A stretch of DNA of 64,000 nucleotides from Dipylidium caninum (taxonomy: Eukaryota; Platyhelminthes; Cestoda; Cyclophyllidea; Dipylidiidae). The DNA is taken from NCBI GenBank assembly GCA_017562135.1, contig QEYB01001312.1:558001-622000 (forward strand), in the 5' to 3' direction. Made by a program: the position numbers and the translations under genes. The notes below the pieces were generated by a model that saw only the letters and a list, made by a program, of their open reading frames with translations, ran no database searches and was not told the origin of the DNA. Shown here in pieces: positions 28,201-41,102 of this stretch. Within the stretch, counting starts at the first letter, position 1. Each line of letters starts with the position of its first letter.

Positions 28201-31200
28201 AGTCAGAGGCACGGTTGCCTTTATTCTTGGTGACTGGGAACAAGCTGCATGACAATTCCTCGTGTTGACTGAGAACCAAGATACGTAATTTTTCATATCA
28301 CTTTTCCCACCTCCCAATTTCTCTTGAGTCTCCACTCTGGACTTTGTTTCTACTGCCGTTCTGTTAATAGACCATTTTGGGGCCTCTACAAATTGCCAAG
28401 TTGGATAGGAGGGTTAAACATTGAATCTATTCCTTATCCCCTTGAACTATTTACTCTTACCTTATTGTGGCGCTCGTTTTAACTCCTCCTTTCGAAGGTG
28501 CCAGCTGAAATGGCGAAAACTTGAGACTACGTTCGTCACAGGAATTCATTATTAAAATTACCGCTCTTGTCGAGACCAGTGCTAACCGTTTGATTTCTTC
28601 CCATCTGAAATGTCATTTTCAGTGGTCACAAGTAAATTTTGGCCTTAAATTGAGGTGTGCAAAAAGCCGAAATGGTAGTCACACCAGCTTCGCCGTAGTG
28701 AGAATGCATTTTCCTTATTCTCCTCCCGCACATATTTCAAAAATTCGTCTATTTTGGAATATATTTTTCGTGGTCTAAAGAGTCACTTCCATCTTCTCCC
28801 ACAAGAAATGCTCTTTATTTGAGAATTATTAGCCACACATCGTTTAACACGCCTGAAGAGTCTCAAATCCTCATCATTTAACACCACCTGCTGTGTTTGC
28901 TGTTCAGGCGTCCGGTTCGTGTGGAACATCAAATGCTAACTTTAGCATTCTGCGATGGTGTTCCACATTTACGGCTGAGTAAATAGCCATAATGTGCCCA
29001 GGAAATGACTTGGATAGGAAAAAACCTTCACCTCCTTATTCGTTAAAAAGCTTGATAAGTTGATTATCATGAGTAGCGCAACCTCGTCGTCAATTCCCTT
29101 GAAATCGCCAGCAGCCCTCGGAGATCAGACGCTGTCGCCGGCGTCTATCGGTGTTTAGGCAATTCACGGGACATTTTCCCCGAGTCGGCGCTTTTTACTT
29201 CACAGCGAAACAGGATAAAAAGGCCTCTTGTGCGACTTTTTGTGTCCCGTCAAGTCATCTAGTCGGTCCTTCAAGTTAAGGCGAAGGTGGGAATCATCGC
29301 CTTCAGACTACTTTTGTCCAAATCTTTTCCCATCGATAAATTAATATCTTCCTAGTAGAACACTCGCTTCTGATACATAGTTCATATTTTTTTTGACCCT
29401 TTAACGAATTACCAATGCATCGGGAGTCCTTTCCGTTGAACTCGTGACAAGTCAAAGGTTCGTTCTGGTTGTTTTCAACTGCGTGTTCCGTTGTGGCAAA
29501 GCAGGGAGGTGGTGAGGGGAAAAATTTATCCCTGTCATTAATGGTAAAAAGAATTCAAAGCACCCAAGTTAAGCCAATGCAAAGAAACTTTCTGGTTAGA
29601 CGAAATAAAATGGTTTGATTAACAAAACTGTCCTTGAAGGCGGAAGAAATGGGCATTTGTATAGGTAAGCAACGTGAAACTTTTTACTTTGTCTCGCATG
29701 TTCTTTCGCTTAACCACGTACTCAACATGCATGTACCTCACCCGTTCAAACACGATAAATAAACTACTTCCCTTTTTAGCGTCTTACCCGTCTAACACTC
29801 TTTCACAGGAATTGTAGCCGTTTGTAGGAAAAACTTGTTAATGTACTGCTGCTTCGCGGTTCCGTTGTCTGATCCAGGGTGTAGAATGCCTCTGGCTCTT
29901 GTGTGGGGAGCAAACTGCCCTTTTTCCCAAGAATTGCTGAGTTGAATGGGTTCGTGTCCCAACGCTTGAAGTCCGTTCATTATACAAACACTCCTCTAGC
30001 AAAATAACAGGTCGAATGTCGGGAAATTGAGAAATCTAATCACTTCTTCGTATTCCTTGTGGCGGAGCCACTCAATTCTCTTCTTCTAATGCAAACTTTA
30101 TCATGCACAATTTTCACTGTCGCATTACGTAAAGTACGTTTGCTTCTGATTTTCGCTGGTGTACTTTTTTGTGGGGGTTGAACGAGCGTGGAAGTGGAAA
30201 GTTGAGAGTTTACAACTGCACATTTTTTATTTTTCAGTATCCCCGCCAATTCCTCCCGAGAAGCTCTGGGCATCGTCGTCCAGTACAAGGTCAAGATCCG
30301 TCTTGTGTTGGGCTTCGGACTGAGGTACGTTTGCTCTTCACGTCGAATACCAGTGCTATATTTTCACCTCCGTCTTTTGCCCGATTAGTATATGGTCCAA
30401 TTGTCGACTTTGTGGATTCATTTCTAGTGTCAACTGTGCCAGAACTGGTGCATTTAAACCATGAGATCACCGTGTACGGCCACTGTCCATGCCGTTCTCC
30501 ACCTTCTTATCAATAATAACACAATATTCCATTGCTGTTGCGGCTGTCCCCCGCGTTGGCATCACCTTCGCTCCTATCACAGTGGTCTGAAATGAGATTG
30601 GAAAGTCGTTGATGACCTTTTCAGTTCCTGTGGGGTCATCTGGCTCATTTTCATCGTCCAGATTTGGGCCACTCAGAAACAGGCACATTTTCGCTTCCCA
30701 CTCCATCCTCCACTTCTTGCGATCTTCCTTGATGAGGTCTTCCACTTGTTTAACCTCTGTGTCCTTTCTGACCGCACGTGCTCCTCAAAAAAAAACTTAT
30801 TTTTTTTCCACTTTCTAACATAATCATGGCGTCAGTGTAATCTTAGCGACCATACATCTGATGGTGCCCACTTACGTAGAGGGTCATCTGGTGAACTCGC
30901 CTTTTAAATGGCAGTTAATGACTGTGACTGTCTGTATGCGATGAAACAACTTATTCGCTTCATTTCGTTGATGGTAATGGTGGGAGTTCCCAAACTTCCC
31001 CCCCCCCCCAAAAAAAAAATCCATTTCCTGGAATCTAGCGATCCTCCGAACCTCAAATTGCCCACGATATTTGGTCGTAAGCTCCTTTTGTCGAGAGGGG
31101 AGGGAATTCCCCATCGAGGCTCCTCCTCCTCTACCGCCAAAAGCGGAAGACCACATTGGGGAGCAGTTAATTGGTACACCTCCTCTCACTGACTCCCAAT

Positions 31201-34200
31201 GAACAGTCTTATTTTTCGTGTGAATTCAGCTTTGCTTTGCACAATCATCCGCCCAATTTCCCATCCTCCAACAGCCGTGATAATCCGCGTATTAAATTAA
31301 TATCTTAATGTGAGCATTTACATCATCTGTTTTATTTTAATCCGAAAAAAAATAATATTTACAACTGCAGATGGTTAATAAAATTTCCTCTACAAAAATC
31401 ATTTTTTGAGATAAAATCGACAAAAATATTTGCACAAACTACGGCTACTTTTAACGGAAGTAGGAAAATGAGGAGGAATAGGAGGAGAAATTGCACTACA
31501 ACGAAGCCTCATGTGATTTTCCATACACACTGGCGGATCCTGTTTGAGTGCCTATTCCTTTCCGAGGCAGCGGCGACAATTGCCGGAGGTAATTAGCTTC
31601 TCCCCAATTCACCCCAGTCTCCCTCCCGTCCCCGTCCCGGACCTGCGCCTCTCATCGGGCCGCGGCCCTCTAACTTGGAGAGAAATCTGCGACTGAGTTG
31701 TTCACCAGCTTTTACTCTGAATTGCCTTGTTGTCAGTCGAAATCAAACCCCGTTTGAGGCTTGGGTTCCTTCTCACTGTATCGGAAGTCCATTTTCTCAC
31801 TTCAATTCACTTCCCACCCACTTCCTTTCACTCATTCACTCTTTTTCGTTCTCTGTGGCTCATAAAAACCTATTTGATATAACCCGCGTTTTCCGCTTGC
31901 ACTACCTTTGAAAGTGTCCTTCTTAGTTAAATGGAGGTGGGTAAAGCAGGGAGGTTGATTCTCTCTTAGTTCCCTTTGTCACCGGTCTCTGGCCTCAGTA
32001 GTGGCTACGACTGAAAGGAAGGTAAGTGGACCCGCCGATTTACCTTACAAAGTCATGCTGGTCTCATCTGCTACGGCTCTCCGCATATTTGCCCCAGCTC
32101 TTCATTTATTTCTCCTCGTGCTCGACTGACCTCTGCGAAGCTTCAGGTTGGAGCTACGTCAGCGCTAGGCATGACGTGATAATACTAATACCTCGTATCT
32201 CCTCATGTCATCGGTGCTCGGAGAAAGATGATTTGGCAACATTTGTGTCGGAAATTCAGTTTCCATGTTGGCTTACTTCTGGTCTCTTCTCTCGCTCCAA
32301 TCTTTGTGGACAAATATAGTTGAAACACATACTTGCCGGTGGGATTCAACTGGGCAATATGTGAAACCTCACATCAACGGGATAAATTTAATCACGAGAA
32401 ATTCGTTACAGTGACAATAGCGTAGTGATTTTATGATGTCTTTTATGAGATACGTTTGTTGGATCTTGTAATCCCAGAAGCAATGGCTGTCGATTATTAA
32501 GTGCCATGAGACGAGGATAATTGAGAAGTAGCACGAGCAGCCCATCTTGTCTACCTTGAAAGAAAATTTGACTTTCTCATCTAGGTTCTATCGCGTTTGT
32601 CTCGAGCACACCTCCAAATCAGCCTGTTAGGCTTTCGGTGGAGCTAACGGGGTCGTTTTCTCGCCCGTCAGTCCACTCTACCACCCACACTGTTATCTTT
32701 TTTCTCTCGGTTCGGGCACCAACGTTGGCCCATGAAGTTGGAGCTATCGATGAAATACGTGAAACTTACCACTTACTTCACTCTCCACCCACCTTTGTCT
32801 GTTAAAGCTTCCATTCTTTGCCTTCTTCAATTTATGAGACTGTAAATGATCTCGTACACATGAAACGGTGATAAAAACCTTTACCGCGTTTTTAATCTTG
32901 CTTTATTCCGAGTAGCCAGTCACGCTCCTGCATTATCATTTGCTTCCGTTGTTCGGTTGATTGCGCAAACGGTCAAATATTTGCTCTCTTTCTGCAAATC
33001 CCGTCCGGGTAATGCATCTCTTGTAGTGGCGCCGCGCTGGTATAATGCGAAACTTGCGCCACTTGGACCACGACATTCGGTGGAGAGCGCGGACGACCAC
33101 TGCGGATCGCACGAGGCCTTGTGACCGAGGCGAAGGTCCGGATCCCAGCCCGCCATAGCGAGGCTTTGAGCTATCTGGCATTGCAAACAAATACTGCAGT
33201 TTGATAAACACACTCGACCAACGGTTCTCGTCATTAGGTAGAAGAGTCAACAGATAAGAGCGTGGCCACCCTACGAAATCGTGTTGGTGTGTCTGAAACA
33301 TAATTTTCCTTTGGTCTTCTGCCACTTGTCGTAGGGGCTACGAGGAATGCTCTTGCACCGTCGTGCCTCGGGAGAAAAGAAAACATTTTTTTTCTGGTCC
33401 TCTGTTTCACGCTGACACTCATTAATTTACCGAGTTCTTAGACCAATCTCTCTTCCATCCAAACTGGCACTGAAAACGTATGCTAATTTGTCTTTGCAAC
33501 ATTTATTTCGCTGTTGAAGATGAGGTGGCAGATGCCGCTCGCAATGAGTTGTCTTCCTTCTAGGTTCGCGCTTTCGTATTTTAATTGTAATTGTCAAAGT
33601 TGTAAAGTGGAGCGAGGCATTTCGGCGACTTTTGAGCGCTTTTAGACGTTAAGCTTTCACTGATTTCCCCAAACTCACAGTCAAATTATTTTTGATTTAC
33701 CATTGGCACGTTCTACCCCGAGGTTATTTACTGCTCGAATGGCCGGGATGGGCAGCGGACTCTCCCTTCCCCCGTCCCCCACTCCCCACCCTCTCCCCCG
33801 CCCTCTTACTTCTCCTTCGATTCACCGATTTTGCAATTTGTTAGATGCTGCCGCGGTGACCGACCGGGACTCGTATCCCATCCGCTACCGCATTTCCCGA
33901 GGTTATGGGATAGAAACTGAAGTGATCATGTCAGGAGCGCCTTCGGTGGGTCCTGAAACCGCACCCTCCTCCTCTTCCTCTCATTGCTCCATAAGCTTTA
34001 CCGCGTATGGCATGTCGTGTTTGGGGAGAGGCAGTTGCAGTGTAGTTACTCTGCTCCCAAACACCGCATTGGGGGCGTTTTGAACTTACTGTTCCACCTT
34101 CTACCCCTTCTTTTATGCTATTGAAAGTCGCCCTCTTAGCCGTGCCAACGGCGGGATGAGTGAGGCATCTCCTCACTGTCCAGTCTCGCTTCTCCTCCCC

Positions 34201-37200
34201 AATGTTCTTACTTCCCTTGCCGTCGTTTTCTCAATTGTTTAGTGCACGTTTGGTAGAGAACGGAACACTGTCACTTAAGACGCCTTCATTAGTGGAGATC
34301 CTCGACTTGACTTAGTTTATTCGTCCTGCTCCCTTTTAGATGCCTTCACAAAGCAGTTGAGTATGTGACTCCTTCAGGGACCTTTAGGCAGATCAGTCGG
34401 CAAACACTCGGCATTTGTGCGCACTTCACCTTTGAATTCCAGACCACACTTTGTGCCACCTTCTCGGTCAAATTGGCCACTTTTTCTGGGTCTGCTTGTG
34501 TCTCCGTGCCCACATCTGCTTCACATATGACCATAAAACTCGTCATTTAGTGTGAGCTAACAGTGTCCTTGTATATCCGACAGCACCTAAAAGATGTGGG
34601 TGGCTGTGGCCGATTGGATGTGCGGCTTATCATGCCTTCGTCGCCCCCTCTCTCCGTCCTTAAATTCACCTCTGGACAAGTTTATTAGAAGCGTCGCATT
34701 GATGTGTAATTTGCTCTCGCGATGCTCATGACCACATCGCTTTCTGCCTCCCTCCGGTGTTACTTACCGCCACTCTGAAGTCTCTTTGACAGGAACTACG
34801 CTTTGACGCTTTCAGATGCCACTCCCCTTTTTGTTTTGTTTTTCACAGTATCAAAGATGGGAGAAATTTTCCGAGCTCCGAACCATAACCACCTACTCCA
34901 AACAATAGCCTAAATATTTGTCGGCGGAAAGATATGAAATCTTCCCTAACGGGACAGAACAAGTAGAAGCAGCCCAGTCCTTCAAGTGTATAACGGCTAT
35001 TAAGTAGCAAAGAGATTCGTTTGATCTATGGTGCTCCTCCGCAATACTCCTCACTTTCCCATTCCTTAACTTTTTCTGTTTATTTCATGCCTTCTGTAAG
35101 CAGTAAATACGTGAAATTATGACTATCTAGGGTGTTAAATTGAAGTAGCCCGAAAGGAGCCGTTGGATCATAGGAAAGGCATCACTCGCTCTGTCGTAAT
35201 TTAAAACTGATTTAATCTTATTCGGCAGTGGTCTCTTGAAATTTCTCCGTCAGAAAACGTTACTTTCTCCTTAGTGGGAAGGTAAGTTTCGGAACTGACA
35301 TATAAGTAAGTGAGCGAGTGTTACGAAAGGTCAACGAAAATGGGGCATAAACTTTACGACCAAGAAGCGCCATCGAAAATTGTGACGCCCAACGGACTTT
35401 TAATAACCAATTTCTGTGTTAACTATGCAGCGACGTCTGTTTGGAATTGCCCTTCATCCTCACCCACCCCAATCCCGAGTCCGGCGTCGCCGCGTCTGGT
35501 AACGGCGTGGACGGTATTGGCGACGGAATGGACGACTTTCAATTTACAGAGGCGGGTCGTGCTGGAGACGAGAGCAGCGGAGGCGAGGGCATGGAGGTTC
35601 CCCCGCCTCTCGCACCGCCGGTCTTGCAGGCCTCCCCGTCGCTAACGTCTAACGGTTGTGCAAGTGGCGGCACCTCGCGACCTCAAATGGGCCTCCTGGC
35701 CAAACGAGCTGCAGGCGGTGGAGGAAACGGCAGTGGGACCACGAAATCGCCCCCCAACACCCACATCGCGGAGTTTCTGCGCGCCTCGGAGGTCCCCGAT
35801 GGTATAGCGGCGTTTGCGCCTTCCTTGCCTTCCAACACGGCTACTGCTGCAGAAATGGCGGACGCCTTAGAGACTTTCCTTGGTCTTCGCGAGTCCCCTC
35901 GGCCGCCCAGCGGCAATAGGTAGGTCGAAGGTGCAAAATCCTCTCATTAGTTCTCCGGCCATCTGCTTACACTGCGTCTGCAACTGGGAGATTCCAGAGA
36001 GGTTGCCTGCGCACTTAGATGTAACGCAGAGGTGGTGCTCAAAACCCGCCTTCTGGCAGCGGTCTGTAGGCGCGAGTGCAGGCATTCCCTTGAAACGCGG
36101 GTCCGTCGCCAAGATGCTGAAGGGGAAGCCAGGATATCGAAATTTGCACCCGCAACTGAACGAATTTGATCCTGTTACAAGTGGTAGAATCCCTTTTTTC
36201 AGCCCTCTTAGCACGAATACCGCAGTGCAAAATGAACGTGAGGATGCTGTTGAGTAGCAGGAAACTGCAAAGAGGGATGTTCCCACAGATTCACCTGAGA
36301 CCCACTCTCCCATGTTTGAACTACCCCAACTTAAGTTCTCCTTTGAAGTGGGTTCGAAGTTGCCGACAAAGTCGTGAATGGGTTTCCATTACCACTGTTA
36401 CCATCCACTTCTTATTCCAATTTGTTTATGGAATGAGAAGGCGTGGTCGAGCTCCGACTGGGTCGACACACCGCTGGGACCACACGCGAAAGGTAGGAGG
36501 GTTTATTTCGTCAGGTGACGGTGTTGCCGAGACTTTTCACCAAATGCTTCAAAGTGCTTTGTTGAATTCTTGCCTTTTTTTACGGCTCACAGTCAAGGAA
36601 AGTGATTTCAAGAAGTGTGATTTCCCGCCCCTCTCAGAGGTGACTAATTGCATCTATTCTCCGCTTTTTCTCCTTTCATATCTGTGGCACCGTCCGGTGG
36701 AAGTGCTCCCGCTCTCCAACTTTGCTTTCTGCCATCCTTGAATGCGTGAACAAGAAAGGACGGGGAGGAGGGGACAGGGAGGGCAGGAGAGAAGAGGTGT
36801 TCGATGGCACTAGTTGCTGTTGTGCCCATGGATCGTGGCATCCTCCTCGGCGCTTGTTCTGCCAACTCTCCTGCGCCACCGTCATCTATTTTACGCGCCT
36901 AATGCCGAAAGCAGAGAGATCAGCAAGACCCTAGCCCCGGGCAAAGGCAATTTGAGTGGGGAAACGGTTAAATTTGGGTGTGGTGGCTAAGACTAGACGC
37001 TGTCCACTGATCGACGTCTTCCACGGTATAATCAGTGCCCTCGTTCACCTCGTATGTTTGCAAGACCTTCCGCATCTCAGCAACAGCTACTACTCGAACC
37101 TCCCTTCATCACCGGTGTTCCGTGCGCCATGAAACCCACTATTCCAGTTTCCCCGGCTGTCCTCTCCAAAGCTGTGGATTCTGCCGTCTACTAGTGAATT

Positions 37201-40200
37201 TGTTCCCAACTATCCTGCCTGCCATGAGTAACAGTGGATTTTGAAAGCAATTCTGGTAGGCCTCCTGTAGTTTTCACTTCATTCTTCTCCCACTCATAAA
37301 ATCAGTGGTCGGAGTGGTGACCGATGGTGCATCATTTCCCATGGTGAGCGAAGATTTCGTCCACTACCGCCTCCCTTCGCTTTGTCTCTGCTCCTGGAGA
37401 TGTCTCGCCTACAAGTAGGAGGAATCTATGTGTCTTTGAGGGGCGCTCTCAATTGAATCCTCCCGGGTATTTCTCATGCATATACTACGAGACGTTTAAG
37501 CGTCTCTAATTGCTGAAATAAAGGCAACATCATCCTCGAGAAGTTCTCACCATGAAGCCTCCTATTTTCCTTTTTTTGTCTACCGAAGACACGCTGAGGG
37601 GGTATGAAGGGGCTCCTCGTCGCCCCGTGAATATGCACATGAGTTTTCTGACTGACTTCACCTCTTCTTCTGTTGCCCAAGTTGACTGGTTGAGCCTAAA
37701 ATATGCGCTTAGGAAGAGGCCTCAAAATATTCCTCTTTGGCGTTGTTACTTATGGGTTCTCTGGTCCGCAAGTGGCGTCGTCTCCGGCCAGACATGGCCA
37801 TGCTGATTTGCAGCGGTCAACTTCTCCAACCCTCCAGGGGCTCTCGTGGGTAATTTGGCGGTTAATCGTAACCTTGGCTCAAGGGTTGCCGGACCCTTCA
37901 CCCCACGCTCTCCCCGAGGCTTTGGGCAGAAATCCCTGTGAAGCATCGTGGCCACTCATGTGTGTGGACAGACGAGCCGAGTGTGGTCTCACCGGCGACC
38001 GAATGTGTGCTTTTACGCTGTTGCTCTTTCTTAAACCGCGTTCAAAATTGTCACCTGGAGAATTAATCCGATAGACGCCTTTTTTAAATAACTGTTTTCG
38101 TCATGTTATCGTGTTTGTGGGTAAATCCTCAACAAACATGGCAGAGAAGCGTGAATTAGGCAGTATGAGATGTAATGGGTGGAGGGGGGAAAAAGAGGAA
38201 AAGTATTGTTTAACAGAGTGATCTGACAGCACTTGTTAGGCTGTTCAAGGAAGAAGAAGTTGATTTAATATGGTCTTGCCTTCCCAACCGGCTTCATCTC
38301 TTCTTTTCTCCTCGCGAGGCCATTTAGGGTGAATAAAAAACATTTAACCAAATTTCTACGGTATCAATGCAACCTTAGAGTTGGTCAAACTTCCTGTTTT
38401 CTCATCTGTTTGTGAGCTGAAGGGCCCGAGTAGCCCCTCGCTCGGACACTGCCGACCCTGTCGAGGGGGGCAGGGGGAGAGATGGCACGGGGAGCAGTCG
38501 CAAAGCGCCAGTACATTGTGTTTAAAAGGTATTTCTCTGGAGGAAGGACTGGCGCATATTTAAAGAGGCAGTCGACACATCTCGAGGCTGTGCACACCCT
38601 CTTGAGAGCAGCACACTCGAATATGCATCGCTGTTTAATGCCAACAAGACTTGGTAAAAAGTGGATTTGTCTTGTCAACCATTGCTCCTCCCTGGCGCTG
38701 CCTCGTTTGTGGCGCATTAAGCCTTGAACACGCTTTTACCAACACGTTTTCTCCATTTTCTTTCTCTGACTTCCGATTAATGCACGTAAGACGGGGTCGG
38801 GGAATCGCACCCTCCAACGAGGATGCGGAGTGCGGGGGAGAGGCGACGAGCTGGAGGCGGCCAAACCGCCGCTCCGCCCTGTTTGGCGCTGCGGAGAACA
38901 CAACACCTCTGCATTCCAGCTGCAGTAAGCTTGTGGGCGTAAATAGCTGAGACAACAGCGCCCATTGCTGTTGCGTGGAGCCCGTTTCTGTGATGTTCCC
39001 TCACAAAATGCGTCTCCTTTGCCTTGTGATTTTCCTGCGGCGTTGTCTGTCTCTGCTCGCGCCGCCCACTGATATTCTCCATCTGGCGGGGTCGCTACTT
39101 TTTGCATCGGAAAATTTTTTACTTTGCTTGGGACAAGAACTCAACTGACTGAACACTGACCATAAAGCAATTTTCCTGGGTTTCTCTCGAATTCTCCTCC
39201 GCCTCTTCTTTATCCCCACTTTGTCCTTGCCCATGTCTTTACCGGATGTTTCCCACTCGAAGTGTGCCCCTTCTCAGACCTCTGCTCCTCGTTGTTCTCC
39301 CTCGGGAACGCTGCTCTCGCTTCTCGCGAAGTTTGCTAGATCTGCATCGCGCCCAGTGAACTTCTCGGATATCAGCCATGGAGGACATTTTCCCAGGCAA
39401 ATTTGAGCCGTCTTCTGCATATGAGTGGAAGAGACGGTATTCTTCGGCAAAAATGAGCCTATTTTGAAGGGAGGAGTGGTGTTTGGGCTGATATGAGCAT
39501 TGTGGACTTTAAAAAAACAGAAGTCTTTTTTTACCGCACCCAGAATACGTGATTAATTCGAGCATAGGCGCAACAGCCGGGTTGTACAATGCCACAGACT
39601 GGGAACACGCGGATCGTCATTCCGGTGGCCAGTCCCACAAGACGCGGTGGCTACGAGGTTGCCCATGGCTCGCCCCCTCCGGGCGGGGCGTCGTGGACTC
39701 ACATGCACGGAGCGTGGGACTCCGTCGACCCCGCCACTCGCACCGCCCCCCTTCGCCCTCCTCCGCCCCCTTTTCCCTCCTCCACGGTTATTCACCGTAT
39801 TCTCGTGTCCCCTTGGCGAGGTTGTGTGCAAAAATGCGATAATCACCGCTTAAAGATGGTTGCCATTCTGCTGCAACCCGGCCTGTTTCACTGTGTCAGA
39901 CCGGTCTGTCACGTTTTCCCTCCTCACCTAATCCCCTCAGAGTGTCAAAGGGAAAGACGAAGTGCTCATCTCGGTTACTTCCGGTCTCCTCTTCGCCTTG
40001 ATGTCGCCTCACTGCTGTTGAAAAGGCGTATCCACTCATCTGTAATGCCCTGTCGCTCTCTCGGTTCCGTCTGACCGCGAAAGTAGTCCTGCTCCCCTTT
40101 GAGACACTTTGGTCTCGAATCTTCATTTCGTCCCTACGTATAGCAATGAGAAATTCCCCTCAGAGGAGTAGTAAACCACCTTAGCATCTCTGTGTTGATA

Positions 40201-41102
40201 TTTTTCACCAAAAAACGAAGTACACTAGCCTCATTTGGTAGCTTTTAGACTCTGTTGGCAGGATCTGTCCTGCCCATGGGAGATGAGTCACAACCTGCGA
40301 AACAATATGTCCGGAGGCGGGTCGTTTCCGACCCCGTGTTGTTCTCGCTCCTCCATTGCCCGGCATATTGGTCGCAATTACTCGTCTCGAGCCGGAGAGG
40401 CGCATCAGGCCTAACTCGGCGCATCTTTTCATTTGCACTCCTTCCCTCACTCTTGATCAGTTCCCTATCACAGACCGCTGACAGCGAACGATGAGGCAGA
40501 ATGGGGGCGGTGGTCCCGACTGCAAGCAAAGCGAGGCCTCGAAGCGCTTCCGACCGGAGTTTGCCATCACGGGCCTGTGTCACCAGGTTGTGGGCAAAGG
40601 TAGCCGAGGATTTAGCTCAACGCAAAGAGCAGATTATGGATTTTTTGGGGCATACGCATTTCGCGTCTTACTCGTGTCACTTATGATGTTTTTTTTCAAC
40701 ATTTTGAACGACCGACCCATTTTGCGCATTATGCCGCGCAAAATTTTGAGCAAACTTCTTAATTCGAAAAGACATCGGCAACTACAGGAATTCTGGTATG
40801 GCAACATGCTAGAGTGTACCGTTCTCATGTGATATTTTAATTTTTCTCCCCAAGGCACCCCCAATGGTGGATGTCCGCCGAGTCATCCCCCCTCCGCATC
40901 AACCATGTCCCCAAATGTGGGACCCAGTTCCGTCCACCCCACGGCGCCGCCGTCGACGAAGGCCGTGGCTACGGCCACAAATAAATGCGAACAGCTGGAT
41001 GCAGATGACTTGATATTTGAGGATTTTGCCCGTCTTCGTCTGATGCAACAGCAACAACAACAACATCTAAACCACCAGTCGAGTCAACAGGCTGCTCCCT
41101 GA
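1635..41102 (+). CDS. ARRB: Beta-arrestin-like protein, 14 exons
   Basis: Arrestins bind activated, phosphorylated GPCRs, stop G-protein signalling and link receptors to the endocytic coat. Exons: 1635-1663, 1698-1728, 1764-1824, 1934-2190, 3152-3202, 18585-18652, 21392-21527, 22394-22478, 25034-25106, 27474-27620, 30238-30324, 35431-35919, one at 40474-40586 or 40496-40599, and 40855-41102. All junctions are GT-AG and keep phase, giving 621 or 624 residues against about 410 usual. Landmarks in order: [13 protein letters not shown] (phosphate-binding lysines), [11 protein letters not shown] (polar-core Asp), [42 protein letters not shown] (phosphate-sensor Arg), [36 protein letters not shown] (lariat loop) and C-terminal [13 protein letters not shown], the AP2-binding FxxFxxxR motif. 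No clathrin box was seen. Exon 5 is the weakest core assignment. The start is the ATG before GTRIF; the stop is TGA at 41100. Confidence 0.9.
1664..1763 (+). other. Two arrestin micro-introns flanking a 31-nt exon
   Basis: Introns 1664-1697 (34 nt) and 1729-1763 (35 nt) surround exon 2 (1698-1728). Both begin GT and end AG, with donors GTATTT and GTTCGT and acceptors TTTTTAAG and GCCTTTAG. Joining the exons restores the conserved arrestin beta-strand I ([11 protein letters not shown] then [10 protein letters not shown]). Such introns at 5' ends are characteristic of flatworms. Confidence 0.85.
8393..8440. repeat. Perfect 24-bp tandem duplication
   Basis: Two identical adjacent 24-bp copies (8393-8416 and 8417-8440), each starting TATAGCTTCGAAATATGG. 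They lie in arrestin intron 5. The lack of differences suggests a recent duplication; no function is evident. Confidence 0.9.
11809..11843. repeat. (GGACA)7 pentanucleotide microsatellite
   Basis: Seven uninterrupted GGACA units in arrestin intron 5, next to a C-rich tract. The array is likely to vary in length between individuals. Confidence 0.9.
16251..16290. repeat. GGC trinucleotide run
   Basis: Nine GGC units followed by GGT-interrupted units, directly after an ATGGC context, in arrestin intron 5. It would read as polyglycine or polyalanine, but no convincing exon surrounds it. Confidence 0.85.
18653..35430 (+). other. Arrestin introns 6-11 with core exons between
   Basis: Introns 18653-21391, 21528-22393, 22479-25033, 25107-27473, 27621-30237 and 30325-35430 separate the exons for the central crest, the C-domain and the lariat loop. 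All obey GT-AG and their phases join correctly. Beyond the arrestin exons I recognise no coding sequence on either strand; intronic frames are short and mutually overlapping. A run of about ten C followed by A near 31000 is low-complexity sequence. Confidence 0.6.
35431..35919 (+). CDS. ARRB: Arrestin exon 12: end of C-domain plus long C-tail insert
   Basis: The first residues ([17 protein letters not shown]) are the last beta-strand of the arrestin C-domain and splice in phase to FGL from exon 11. The following 140 or so residues are low-complexity, rich in Gly, Ser, Ala and Pro, and have no counterpart in vertebrate beta-arrestins. The exon is much more GC-rich than its surroundings. It ends at a GTAGGT donor in phase 2. 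The insert is probably disordered and enlarges the C-tail, the segment that keeps arrestin inactive and carries adaptor-binding motifs. No clathrin-box (L-hydrophobic-x-hydrophobic-acidic) is seen in it. Confidence 0.85.
35920..40473 (+). other. Arrestin intron 12, 4.6 kb
   Basis: No exon was found between the C-tail exon and the exon near 40.5 kb. The interval is moderately GC-rich, so chance open frames are longer here (up to about 190 codons at 36166-36741), but none resembles a protein or has matching splice sites that keep arrestin phase. Confidence 0.5.
40474..40599 (+). CDS. ARRB: Arrestin exon 13, boundaries and frame ambiguous
   Basis: An exon of about 105-113 nt is needed here for phase. 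Option A is 40496-40599 (acceptor GATGAG, donor AAAG/GTAGCC), reading [18 protein letters not shown] and onward. Option B is 40474-40586 (acceptor CTATCACAG, donor CACCAG/GTTGTG), reading [17 protein letters not shown] and onward. Both accept the phase-2 end of exon 12 and deliver the phase needed by exon 14 (TPNGGCPPS). Option B has the better acceptor; option A gives a composition closer to the flanking tail. A third acceptor (TTGATCAG) would hit a stop at 40494 and remove the AP2 motif. Confidence 0.5.
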
